Shown here: positions 34,347 through 42,876 of the stretch, one piece after another | Layout: each line of letters begins with the position of its first letter | Position numbering within the stretch: the stretch's first letter is position 1 | Assembly (NCBI GenBank): GCA_945889325.1 | Contig: CAMDBH010000007.1 | Location: 1 to 64,000 of the forward strand | Direction of reading: 5' to 3' | From: Klebsiella pneumoniae | GTDB taxonomy: Bacteria > Myxococcota_A > UBA9042 | DNA: 64,000 nucleotides | The notes under the pieces: model-generated | Databases searched by the model: none | Told to the model about the DNA's origin: nothing | What the model saw: the letters and a program-made list of their open reading frames with translations, nothing else | Position numbers and translations under genes: made by a program

Positions 34347-34952
34347 CTAGTCGCGCAGAATATGTCGCGCCCGCAGCGCCCGCCCAAGCGTGCCTTGGTC
34401 GAGGTATTCCAAATCGCTGCCGTGCGGCACGCCGGACGCGATTCGGCTCAGGCGAAGCGGCCTATTGCGCAACAAATTCTGAACGTAAGACGCCGTCGCT
34501 TCGCCTTCGACGGAAATCGAAGTGGCCAAAATCACCTCGTGCGGCGGTTGCGCATCCAAGCGCGTTTGCAGACCTTCGAGGGTCAAATCGCGGGGCCCCA
34601 CGCCTTTGAGCGGCGACAGTACCCCGTGCAACACATGGTAAAGACCGTTGAATTCGCCTGAACGCTCCAGCGCCAACAAGTCCGGCACATCCTCCACCAC
34701 GCACAAAAGCCCTGGGTCGCGGTGGGGATTTGTGCAAATGCCGCAAAGTGCTTGGGTGCTCAAATGGTGGCACTGCCGACAAAATTGCACATTTTCATGC
34801 AGTTCCGCGAGCGACTCCGCCAGACCGCTGGCATAAGCCGGCTCCAATTTGAGGACATGAAGGGCCAAACGCTGCGCCGTGCGCTCGCCCACGCCGGGCA
34901 AACGCCCGAGCAGCGCCGCCAGCCTTTCAATCGCGTGGGGAAGTTGCGCCAC
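34347..34952 (-). CDS. recR: Recombination mediator RecR
   Basis: The 201-residue protein has the N-terminal helix-hairpin-helix (LLGRLPGVGERTAQRLALHV), the four-Cys zinc site (CRQCHHLSTQALCGIC), and a TOPRIM domain with LCVVEDVPDLLALE. It acts with RecF/RecO to load RecA on gapped DNA. It starts with GTG 6 nt after the dnaX stop, the usual dnaX-recR pairing. Confidence 0.95.
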   Translation of the reverse strand: MAQLPHAIERLAALLGRLPGVGERTAQRLALHVLKLEPAYASGLAESLAELHENVQFCRQCHHLSTQALCGICTNPHRDPGLLCVVEDVPDLLALERSGEFNGLYHVLHGVLSPLKGVGPRDLTLEGLQTRLDAQPPHEVILATSISVEGEATASYVQNLLRNRPLRLSRIASGVPHGSDLEYLDQGTLGRALRARHILRD

Positions 34953-34958
34953 GATCGT

Positions 34959-36788
34959 TTAATGCAGCAGCCGCGGTGGCAGCGTCGGGTCGATGGGTGA
35001 AACATTTGTAATTTCACCATCTAAGACGTCAATTACCATTTTGACCGCGCGGTCCTGCCTCAGCAACTGTTCCAGCGATTGGCGTTCTTGTTGCTTGCCA
35101 GCGACGCGTTTGGCGCCCAAACTGTCGCTGCGCGCACGCAAATCCGGTGGCCCAATCGTGACTTGCCACACGCCGCCAAAGGCGATCGCCGCAGCTTGGG
35201 TCAGCGCGGTCAGCGCTTCACTTTGCCGCGCCGCGTCGGTCCAGAAATCGTTGCCAAAAGCCAGCGTCACTTTTCCCGGCTCACTGCTTGAAACAACAGC
35301 GGAATCCAGCAGCGACGCCACCACCGGTTTTTGCACTTGGTGGCGCACGGCGGCCTGCCACTTTTCAATATCCGCGTCGGTCAACGCGACTTGGGCCTTG
35401 GTGACGGGCGCAACCGCGGGTATTTGTGGCTGGATTCGCGGCGGCAGCGCCGCCATTTTATCAACGGATACTGGGGCTTTGTGCGTCGCAAAAGGTGAGG
35501 CTGCGCTTGCTGTTGGTGCCGCAGCGCCAAACGGCCGTCCGGCGGGCGGTGGCGAACCGCCCATCCCTCCGGAATAACCCGCATTTCCGGCGGGCGCCGC
35601 GCTGCCTTGGCCGCCTGAGCGCCCGCCAGCGAGCAAGCGCGGGGCCGCAGCCAACAAACCCTCAACCCGCACCGCCAGTTCCGCGACATCGACCAACGGC
35701 GCCGCGCGACACAGGCGCACCACGCCCAGTTCAAGCACCAGCCGCGGATGCCGAGCGCGTCCAACAGTTTCAGCCAGTTCCAGCAGCACATGCGAAATGC
35801 GTTCGAGTTCTTGGGTCGGTACGCCGTCGGCCATGGCGACCATGGCTTGGATTTCATTTTCCGCGCGATCGACCAAGTCTTTGGCGGTGGTGCCCGCAAG
35901 CCGCGTCACCAGCACATCGCGCGCTTCCATCGCCAGCGTACGCGCGAAAGTTTTTAGGTCCATGCCGTGATCGTTTGCTGCGGCCAGCGCCGACAATCCG
36001 GCGGTCACTTCACGTTTCAGCAGTGAAACCATGAGTTTATGCGTGCGGTTGCGATCTGCGACGCCCAAAAGGTCCGCGACATCTGAGGCGTTGAGTTTGG
36101 CGCCGCCAAATGCGATCACTTGATCGAGCACGGAAAGCGAATCGCGCATGGATCCGTCGCCTTCACGCGCGATGAGATACAGGGCTTCCAGATCTGTCTC
36201 AACCCCTTCAGATTTGCACAGTTCACCGAGTTTTTGCACCACATCGGCTGCCTTGACGCGGCGAAAATCGTAGCGCTGGCAGCGGCTGCGAATCGTGATC
36301 GGCAAACGCTGTGGATCGGTGGTCGCCAAAATAAATGTGACGTGCGAAGGCGGTTCTTCCAGCGTTTTCAAAAACGCATTGGCCGCCTGATCCGTCAGCA
36401 TGTGCGCTTCATCGATGATGTAGATTTTGCTGCGATCGCGGGCCGGGGCATAGCCAACCCCTGAACGCAACTCGCGAATTTCATCAATGCCGCGGTTGGA
36501 TGCGGCGTCGACTTCCAACACATCGATGCAATTGCTGGTGGCGATTTCCTTGCACGGTGAACATTGGCCGCACGGCGTAGCGGTCGGTCCGTGGACACAA
36601 TTGAGCATTTTCGCGACGATACGCGCGGTCGAGGTTTTGCCAGTGCCGCGCGCGCCGCAAAACAACAGCGCGTGGGGCACGCGCTTCATCTCAATGGCGT
36701 TGGTCAACGCGCGGGCGATGTGCTCTTGGCCGACCAGTTCGGCCAGCGTGCCGGGACGGTATTTACGCGCAAGGACAACGTAGGCCAC
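34959..36788 (-). CDS. dnaX: DNA polymerase III subunit gamma/tau
   Basis: The 609-residue protein has Walker A in FCGARGTGKTSTARI, a Cys-rich zinc module (CVHGPTATPCGQCSPC), Walker B near IYIIDEAHML and a sensor segment TFILATTDPQRLP. A proline/alanine-rich linker and C-terminal tau region follow. The GTG start has AGGAG 7 nt upstream. It loads the sliding clamp. The genes before it on this strand are the SRP RNA and tRNAs. Confidence 0.95.
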   Translation of the reverse strand: MAYVVLARKYRPGTLAELVGQEHIARALTNAIEMKRVPHALLFCGARGTGKTSTARIVAKMLNCVHGPTATPCGQCSPCKEIATSNCIDVLEVDAASNRGIDEIRELRSGVGYAPARDRSKIYIIDEAHMLTDQAANAFLKTLEEPPSHVTFILATTDPQRLPITIRSRCQRYDFRRVKAADVVQKLGELCKSEGVETDLEALYLIAREGDGSMRDSLSVLDQVIAFGGAKLNASDVADLLGVADRNRTHKLMVSLLKREVTAGLSALAAANDHGMDLKTFARTLAMEARDVLVTRLAGTTAKDLVDRAENEIQAMVAMADGVPTQELERISHVLLELAETVGRARHPRLVLELGVVRLCRAAPLVDVAELAVRVEGLLAAAPRLLAGGRSGGQGSAAPAGNAGYSGGMGGSPPPAGRPFGAAAPTASAASPFATHKAPVSVDKMAALPPRIQPQIPAVAPVTKAQVALTDADIEKWQAAVRHQVQKPVVASLLDSAVVSSSEPGKVTLAFGNDFWTDAARQSEALTALTQAAAIAFGGVWQVTIGPPDLRARSDSLGAKRVAGKQQERQSLEQLLRQDRAVKMVIDVLDGEITNVSPIDPTLPPRLLH

Positions 36789-36828
36789 GGGTTGCTCCTA
36801 AAAAGCTCTAACATCTAGGCGTTCTAGC

Positions 36829-36864
36829 AAAAAGCCCCAGCCGATCACGCGATCGCTGAGGCTT
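36829..36864 (-). terminator. Intrinsic terminator after the SRP RNA
   Basis: On the minus strand AAGCCTCAGC-GATC pairs with GATC-GGCTGGGGCTT around GCGT, followed by TTTTT. It lies 20 nt downstream of the SRP RNA core and about 40 nt before dnaX, so it would end tRNA/SRP transcripts. Confidence 0.75.
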
Positions 36865-36884
36865 CTTTTACAATTCACGGACAT

Positions 36885-36966
36885 GGCCGGCGGCACACGG
36901 CGTCATCGCTACCGTTGCTACCTCTCGGTCCTGGCGGGGTTTACAACGCTGCCGTTGCCGCCGGCC
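36885..36966 (-). ncRNA. ffs: Signal recognition particle RNA (4.5S, small bacterial type)
   Basis: The minus strand reads GGCCGGCGGC at the 5' end and the exact complement GCCGCCGGCC at the 3' end, enclosing a long hairpin. Its apical part contains CCAGGACCGAGAGGTAGCAAC. This is the SRP signature CAGG.CCG.AAGG.AGCA with a GAGA tetraloop, followed by GGTAGCGA. Location next to tadA, serine tRNA and dnaX is conserved in many bacteria. Exact ends may extend a few bases. An intrinsic terminator follows. Confidence 0.85.
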
Positions 36967-37013
36967 TTGCCCACGAATTATCAATACTTTCATAGGTTAT
37001 CTTGCCGAGCAGT

Positions 37014-37104
37014 TGGCGGAGAGAACGGGATTCGAACCCGTGGTACCCTTTTGGAGTACACCCGCTTTCCAGGCGAGTACCATAAACCACTCGGACATCT
37101 CTCC
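37014..37104 (-). tRNA. tRNA-Ser(GGA)
   Basis: The acceptor stem is GGAGAGA/TCTCTCC. The anticodon loop is CTGGAAA with anticodon GGA. A long variable arm typical of serine tRNA, a TTCGAAT T-loop and an encoded CCA are present. Confidence 0.93.
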
Positions 37105-37193
37105 GTGATCATTGCCTTTATGCGTTTTGAGCGCCAACAAGCACGCCGAAACGGTTTCTACGCAACAAACTGTCTAAAATCAAACGGGGACTT

Positions 37194-37281
37194 TGGCGGA
37201 GAGCGAGGGATTCGAACCCCCGGTACCTTGCAGTACACCTGATTTCGAGTCAGGCTCCTTCAGCCACTCGGACAGCTCTCC
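37194..37281 (-). tRNA. tRNA-Ser(CGA)
   Basis: The acceptor is GGAGAGC/GCTCTCC. The anticodon loop is CTCGAAA in stem CCTGA/TCAGG, giving anticodon CGA. A class II variable arm and encoded CCA are present. Confidence 0.93.
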
Positions 37282-37380
37282 ATCGGCCCGTCTTACTGCG
37301 TTTCCGCGATTTTGCAGCGCGCAGCCGCAGATCTTCGGGGCCAAGAGTTTAGCTTGGCGCGGCGGCAACTGCAAGCCGGC

Positions 37381-37866
37381 TCACTGGTCGACGAGAGAAA
37401 CCAGCCGTTCGCCCTGGCGCAAAGACTGAAAAAAACCCGACAAAAGGGCGCTGGCCTGTTCGCGGCGCACCCCTTCGGTCGTGATCAACCTGTGGTTCAG
37501 ACGCTCGTCCTGACCGAGCTGATACAGCGAAACCGCAGCACCGGCCTTAGGATCGCGGCAAGCGAACACCAAACGGCCGACGCGGGCGTTGATCGCCGCG
37601 CCCATGCACATCGGGCACGGTTCAAGCGTGACGTACAAAGTGCAATCATTGAGCCGCCAAGAACCCAGCGTGCGGCCGGCTTCGGCCAACGCCAAAATTT
37701 CCGCGTGCGCGATCGGATTCTGATCCTGTTCGCGGCGGTTGGAGGTGATGGCGACAATTTCGTTTTCGTGAACAACGACGGCGCCGATCGGCACATCGCC
37801 AGCGTGACCGGCTTCTACCGCGGCGCGCAGAGCAACGTCCATGAAATCATGGTCCTGACGCTGCAT
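37381..37866 (-). CDS. tadA: tRNA-specific adenosine deaminase
   Basis: The 161-residue protein carries the zinc deaminase motifs PIAHAEILAL (HAE) and LEPCPMCMGAAINARV (PCxxC). The family converts A34 to inosine in tRNA-Arg(ACG). It starts with ATG and lies between tRNA-Arg(ACG), its expected substrate, 127 bp upstream, and tRNA-Ser(CGA) downstream, all on the same strand. Confidence 0.94.
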   Translation of the reverse strand: MQRQDHDFMDVALRAAVEAGHAGDVPIGAVVVHENEIVAITSNRREQDQNPIAHAEILALAEAGRTLGSWRLNDCTLYVTLEPCPMCMGAAINARVGRLVFACRDPKAGAAVSLYQLGQDERLNHRLITTEGVRREQASALLSGFFQSLRQGERLVSLVDQ

Positions 37867-37993
37867 TGGTGCGGCTCCATCGGCGACTCCCGGTCAATTG
37901 GGGCGAGAAAACTACTGGGTCAAATTAGCAGGAGAAAAACGAACGGCAGCGCGGTAGATCTGGCTGCGATTTCTAGAAACATGAACTATTTAG

Positions 37994-38067
<74 letters not shown>

Positions 38068-38266
38068 GATGCGGACAGCCTGCGCTGTAAGCTCGGAATA
38101 ATACACAGACAAATTACAATCTCACCGGCGAACGCCGCAAAGTCGAAAAAATTTCGCCCGAACCGAGCTACCGCTCTGGCAGCTGGGTGAGCTTGCGGGC
38201 GCACGCGCCTCGGGGGAGGGCGGGGGCAACGGCCCTGGCGGCGAGCCCCCTAAAAACGAAACTGGG

Positions 38267-38355
<89 letters not shown>

Positions 38356-38423
38356 GTTGTTATTTGGCCTTTGTTTTTAGCCGGAGTCACATCAAAATAT
38401 CAAGGCGACTTTTGCAGCTAAGT

Positions 38424-38511
38424 TGGCGGAAGAGGAGGGATTCGAACCCCCGGAGGCTCTCACCTCGGCGGTTTTCAAGACCGCTGCCATCAACCACTCG
38501 GCCACTCTTCC
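38424..38511 (-). tRNA. tRNA-Ser(TGA)
   Basis: The acceptor is GGAAGAG/CTCTTCC. The anticodon loop CTTGAAA gives TGA. A class II variable arm, TTCGAAT T-loop and encoded CCA are present. It is the first gene of the minus-strand tRNA run. Confidence 0.93.
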
Positions 38512-38659
38512 ACTTTTTGGCCTTTTTCAGCCGGTTTTTTGGTAAAGTCGGATGTTTCGATCGGGCGCACCGAACGAACGGGCGCGCAATGTACAGCCTC
38601 GGCCGCAAGTTTGCAAGATGTGGTTGCGGCATCTGCGCGTTTTGCGCCATGCTGCGGCC

Positions 38660-39868
38660 ATGCATTTTAGCCAAATTGTGCACAACAACGCTCAAATTCT
38701 GTTGCTTTTGGCGCAGCAGTTGCGCGATCGCGAGTCGCCGCCGCGGCAAGCGTTGCTGCACGATTTGTCCGCTACCACAGGGCTTCACCGCGCAAGCCTT
38801 GAACGTTTGACGGATTTGTGGGCGCAGGCGTGGCAGCCCGAGGCGATTGATCGGTTGCTTTCACTGGACGGCGACGGCCTGCAAAGCTGGCAGGCTGTTG
38901 GAACTGTGGGCATTGTTGCGCCAACCAATTTGCCAGTCGCCACGTGGCAGCCGATCTTGCAGGCGCTGCTGTTGGGCAACCGCGTGCGCGTGCGCCCGGG
39001 GGCGGGCGACGCACTTTCGGCCCACAACTTGCTGGAAGTATTGAGAACAACTGCGCCCAAGCTGGCCCAACGCGTAGAAATCAGCGCATTTGATCAGGCC
39101 GACGCCGCGCAGTGGCGACTTTTTTTCAAAGATCTCGATTCCTTGCTGATTTATGGTGGCGACGCGGCGATAGCCGGTGTGCTTGAACAAGCCCAAAGCG
39201 TTGGCTACACCGGCCCTGTGCGTTGCCATGGACATCGACAATCATTGGCCATTTTACCGGTGACGGCCCTTGATGGCCGATTTGCCGAAGTCGCCGCGGG
39301 CCTAGCCCATGACGCGCTGCTGGCCGACGGCCGCGGTTGCCTGTCGCTGCGTGCGGTGGTGGTAATGGGCGAGGTTTCGCCCGCTGTTTGGCAGCGTTGT
39401 GCGCTGCAACTCGGGGCTGCGGTTGCACAAACCGCTAAACGCTTTCCGGCTGGTTCCATCGCACCCGATTGGGCGGCGCAAACCCGTTTGTTGCAAGACT
39501 CACTGGCCATGCAGGCGGCCCTTTTTCCCGATCGCGTTGTCTGGCAAGACTTTGGCGATGCGTGGCTGGCAGCCGAACCGCGCCTGCCCTTGGCTGCAAC
39601 TACCGATCTGGGCTCCGGCGCGCGCGGTCTGATGGTGTGGGCTGCGCCGGATGTTGCCGCTTTGCAACGCAATTTAGCGCCGCTCACCGGCAAAATCGCT
39701 GCATGCGCGGTTGCGCACCAAACACCGCAACTGTTAGCCATGGTAAAGGATTTGCGCGTGCCGCGCGTTTGCGCGCCCGGCGAGTTGCAGGCGCCCCCCC
39801 TCGACGCACCGCACGACGGCTACGCCGCGCATGAAGGGCTGGTTCGCTGGCAACACCGGACCGACTAA
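38660..39868 (+). CDS. LuxC-like acyl-CoA/acyl-protein reductase
   Basis: From the ATG at 38660 the protein is 402 residues: VGTVGIVAPTNLPVATWQPI, LLLGNRVRVRPGAGDALSA, DSLLIYGGDAAIAGVLEQ and GRGCLSLRAVVVM, where the Cys is at the position of the catalytic Cys. This is the order in LuxC-type reductases of the aldehyde dehydrogenase superfamily, which reduce activated acyl groups to aldehydes. It converges with the HtrA gene, 3 bp between stops. The N-terminal 36 residues of the track ORF are dropped. Confidence 0.65.
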   Translation: MHFSQIVHNNAQILLLLAQQLRDRESPPRQALLHDLSATTGLHRASLERLTDLWAQAWQPEAIDRLLSLDGDGLQSWQAVGTVGIVAPTNLPVATWQPILQALLLGNRVRVRPGAGDALSAHNLLEVLRTTAPKLAQRVEISAFDQADAAQWRLFFKDLDSLLIYGGDAAIAGVLEQAQSVGYTGPVRCHGHRQSLAILPVTALDGRFAEVAAGLAHDALLADGRGCLSLRAVVVMGEVSPAVWQRCALQLGAAVAQTAKRFPAGSIAPDWAAQTRLLQDSLAMQAALFPDRVVWQDFGDAWLAAEPRLPLAATTDLGSGARGLMVWAAPDVAALQRNLAPLTGKIAACAVAHQTPQLLAMVKDLRVPRVCAPGELQAPPLDAPHDGYAAHEGLVRWQHRTD

Positions 39869-39871
39869 AGC

Positions 39872-41311
39872 CTATTCGCGGCCGCGCGTCGGCGCGACAA
39901 AAAACGTTTGCTTGCCGCGCTGCACCAACATCGGCAGGGCATCTTCTGGGGCGGCACGGCGATAAACTTCTGTCAATTTAGCAACATTGGCCAGCGGAGT
40001 CGTGCCGACGCGCAGCAAGACGTCGCCCTCTTTGAGGCCCACGCGATCGGCCGGACTGCCGCGGTCCACGCTGACGATCAAAACGCCGTGATCCGCCGCG
40101 ATCTGAAAGCGTTGGCGCAATCCCGCGGTCAAGTCGACAATGGCCATGCCCAATCCGCGCAGCGACGTCAGACCGGGCTGAGCCGGTTGCGCGTTCGGCG
40201 GCGGCGCTGGATCATCGCCATATTGCCCCGGCATACTCGCCAGTTGCACGTTTATCGTTACCGGTTTGCCTTCGCGGACCATTTCCAGCGGCACTTTGCC
40301 GGCAATCCCTGCCGACGCCGTCAGCCACGGCAAATCCGACTTGTTGCGCACGGCCGAACCATCAAAAGCGGTAATTACATCGCCGGGTTTTACCCCACTC
40401 TTTTCCGCTGGACTGCCGGTGACCACATCGCGCACCACCGCCCCGAACACGCGATCCAGATGCAAGCTGCGCGCCAGCTCAGGCGTCACATCGTCAACGG
40501 CCACACCGAGAAAAGACCTCTCGATTTTGCCCTGCGCCAATTGCGGCAACAATTTCTTGGCCATGTTGGATGGAATGGCAAAGCCGATGCCTTGGCCATC
40601 GCCGCGCACCGCTGCGTTGATGCCGATCACTTCACCGCGGGTATTGACCAACGGTCCTCCGGAGTTACCCGGATTGATACTGGCGTCGGTTTGGATGAAG
40701 TTGGCGTACATCTGGCGTCCGCCCGGGTGCACCTCACTGCGGCCAACGGCGCTCACGATGCCTTGGGTCACGGTGTGCGACAGGCCAAACGGATTGCCAA
40801 TCGCGACAACCCATTCACCTATTTCGATTTTGGAGGAATCGCCCAGCGCGGCAATCGGAAATTTTTCCTTGCCGTCGACCTTGATCAACGCCAAATCGGT
40901 GCGCGGATCGCGGCCAATCACCCGCGCCTTGTAAACTTTGTCTGACGCCGTGCGTACCACAATATCTTGCGCATTTTCAACGACATGGTTGTTGGTCAGG
41001 ACGTAGCCGTCGGCGTGGATGAAAAACCCAGTGCCCTCGCCATGCGAATGCGGTTGACCCTGAGGTCCAATTTCCCAACCATCTTGCGCACTTGCCGCAC
41101 CAGTCACGCTGATATTGACCACGGCAGGCGAGATCAATTTGGCCAATTTGGAAAATGCGCCCATCGTCACGGGCGTATCTGGGTTAATCCCTGTATTGAC
41201 AGCTTGTTCGGTCCACAGCCGCTCCGCTTGCTTCTTGGGCGCTTGGGCGTGGACAGCCAGGGTGGTCAACGTCCCCAACAAGGACAGCGTGATTTGCAGT
41301 TGCCATTTCAT
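39872..41311 (-). CDS. HtrA/DegP-type periplasmic serine protease
   Basis: The start at 41311 gives a clear signal peptide (MKWQLQITLSLLGTLTTLAV then HAQA). The trypsin-like domain has the triad in LTNNHVVEN (His), RDPRTDLALIKVD (Asp) and NPGNSGGPL (Ser). Two PDZ domains follow (ERSFLGVAVDDVTPELARSL and a last one with GVLIVSVDRGSPADRVGLKE). Length (479) and layout match DegP/DegQ. It would clear misfolded envelope proteins, fitting the envelope cluster next door. Confidence 0.93.
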   Translation of the reverse strand: MKWQLQITLSLLGTLTTLAVHAQAPKKQAERLWTEQAVNTGINPDTPVTMGAFSKLAKLISPAVVNISVTGAASAQDGWEIGPQGQPHSHGEGTGFFIHADGYVLTNNHVVENAQDIVVRTASDKVYKARVIGRDPRTDLALIKVDGKEKFPIAALGDSSKIEIGEWVVAIGNPFGLSHTVTQGIVSAVGRSEVHPGGRQMYANFIQTDASINPGNSGGPLVNTRGEVIGINAAVRGDGQGIGFAIPSNMAKKLLPQLAQGKIERSFLGVAVDDVTPELARSLHLDRVFGAVVRDVVTGSPAEKSGVKPGDVITAFDGSAVRNKSDLPWLTASAGIAGKVPLEMVREGKPVTINVQLASMPGQYGDDPAPPPNAQPAQPGLTSLRGLGMAIVDLTAGLRQRFQIAADHGVLIVSVDRGSPADRVGLKEGDVLLRVGTTPLANVAKLTEVYRRAAPEDALPMLVQRGKQTFFVAPTRGRE

Positions 41312-41415
41312 GTGTTGCCTTTTTCCGCGTGCGCCGACTCTTGGCGCGCTGCGAAATGTAACGCACCAACAGCGGCACAAATTCCGCCGCTGTTTTTGCG
41401 TTGGCAATGCTGTTT

Positions 41416-42354
41416 CTACTTCTTGGCTTTCTTGCCTAGCGACGCCAAATTCTTGGCGCGGATGTAGCCATTTTTGCCAGCAGCATCGCCGTTGATCACT
41501 TCAATCCGCGACCAACCGTTGCCGGTGTCTAAAAAATGGTGGACCAAAATATCGTCCTCCAAATGCGCGACATCGTCGCTGCCGTTGTTGGCTGCTGAAC
41601 GCAGAACAATGTACGGTTCATCGGGATTTTTGGTCGCACCCTGAATCTTGTCGGTCGCCCGTGCAAGTTTGCGCGCTTCTTCCAATTCCTTGTGTTTGGT
41701 GACCGTCATTTCAGCGCGCAATTCGGTCGCCGCTTGCCGCAGTGCCGCCGTTTCACCTTTGACGGGTGCGGCCTTGATGCCTTCAACCGCTTTATTTGCA
41801 GCCATATACAGCACTTGATCGTCTGCACTGTCGGCGTAAGCTGCGATCGCTTTGTCCGCCGCTGCGACGGCTGCCTTGATCGGCGAAACGGTGTCGGCCG
41901 CTGCCTCCGCTTCGTCGATCTTTTTGGGTGCAGCTACCTGTTTAGCATCGACTTTTTTGGATGGCTCGCCCTTATCGCCTTCGCCCTTGTCAGCGCCTTC
42001 GCCATTTTTGGCCGTACCATCGGCCTGCTTGTCGCCGTCATCGTCATCGCCTTGGCCATGTCCGCGCGCAGTTGGCGGCCGATCGGCATTGGTATTTTTG
42101 TCCCACGGTGAATCGGGGTCGGCCTTTTTCTCGATCACTTTGACATCACCGGTTTTTTCAATAAACGCCCGCGAAACGCCCGGTGGCAACCAGCCCATCA
42201 CCGTGGCAGTGCCGCCCGCTAAAAACAGCCAATACGAAATGCCGAGCAAGCCAATGCCGCTGGCGATCATAATGCCGATCGTTGCGCCACCGGAAAGGCC
42301 GGACTTGGCGGGCGTTTGGGGTGCATTGCGATTTTGAGGGGGAGGCGGCGGCAT
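41416..42354 (-). CDS. Membrane-anchored protein with C-terminal SH3-like domain
   Basis: A short Pro-rich N-terminus precedes one membrane helix (GIMIASGIGLLGISYWLFLA). A long acidic, low-complexity linker (KGEGDKGEPSKK region) and a helical part follow. The last 60 residues (YIVLRSAANNGSDDV, WSRIEVINGDAAGKNGYI) look like a bacterial SH3 domain, possibly binding peptidoglycan. It lies 19 bp after the Cys-rich lipoprotein gene and 104 bp before htrA. Confidence 0.6.
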   Translation of the reverse strand: MPPPPPQNRNAPQTPAKSGLSGGATIGIMIASGIGLLGISYWLFLAGGTATVMGWLPPGVSRAFIEKTGDVKVIEKKADPDSPWDKNTNADRPPTARGHGQGDDDDGDKQADGTAKNGEGADKGEGDKGEPSKKVDAKQVAAPKKIDEAEAAADTVSPIKAAVAAADKAIAAYADSADDQVLYMAANKAVEGIKAAPVKGETAALRQAATELRAEMTVTKHKELEEARKLARATDKIQGATKNPDEPYIVLRSAANNGSDDVAHLEDDILVHHFLDTGNGWSRIEVINGDAAGKNGYIRAKNLASLGKKAKK

Positions 42355-42373
42355 CGGTCACCTTGCCGGCAGG

Positions 42374-42769
42374 CTATTTGCCAACATTTTTCTTGTTGAT
42401 ATTGTTCGGCACGCAGTAGTTTTCAGCCGGCAGCGTGACTTTGGGGTCTTTGGGATCCGGTTCAGCGCTGCGAAAAGTCCAGCAAAACGAGTCCACGCCG
42501 CATTCCGTGCTGGAAATGCCCGCGGTGGCGCTGGTGCCGTTTATGCAGGTCGTGGTGCAAAAAGGCTTGCTGCTGTAGAAACTTAGGCAAGCGTCGTGGA
42601 TGCAAGTCGGATGCTGTTTGACCACGCAACTGGTCACGCCGCCGTGGCCAGCGCACACGCCTTTGGCCGTGACTTCAATGTCCAATTCGCATTCGGCATA
42701 CGGCGGCTGTGTTTCACAACCGAGTAATGCCCAAGCCAAAAGGGCAGAAATCAGCAGGCGCGCTCGCAT
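42374..42769 (-). CDS. Cys-rich lipoprotein
   Basis: The 131-residue protein has a lipoprotein signal MRARLLISALLAWALLGCE with lipobox LLGC. The mature part has about a dozen Cys in pairs (CVVKQHPTCIHDACLSF, CTTTCING), indicating disulfides. GAGGAA precedes the ATG and a good promoter lies upstream. The function is unknown. Confidence 0.75.
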   Translation of the reverse strand: MRARLLISALLAWALLGCETQPPYAECELDIEVTAKGVCAGHGGVTSCVVKQHPTCIHDACLSFYSSKPFCTTTCINGTSATAGISSTECGVDSFCWTFRSAEPDPKDPKVTLPAENYCVPNNINKKNVGK

Positions 42770-42823
42770 CGACGTTCCTCACAAAACAAACGGGGGGGCT
42801 GCGCTAAAATGCGTGGCCGGAAC

Positions 42824-42852
42824 AGTGTAGCTTGACACAACGGCGCGGTCAA
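42824..42852 (-). promoter_or_regulatory. Sigma-70 promoter for the lipoprotein gene
   Basis: On the minus strand TTGACC is followed after exactly 17 bp by TACACT, 55 nt before the lipoprotein start. It lies just behind the giant gene's stop, so the lipoprotein and SH3-like genes can be expressed separately. Confidence 0.6.
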
Positions 42853-42876
42853 CGCCGCGACAATCTCGCACGTAAA

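Noticed and set aside
38068-38266. RNA gene between tRNA-Arg and tRNA-Ser(GCT)
   Set aside because: GC-rich hairpins exist but none matches RNase P, tmRNA or 6S signatures I can recognise.
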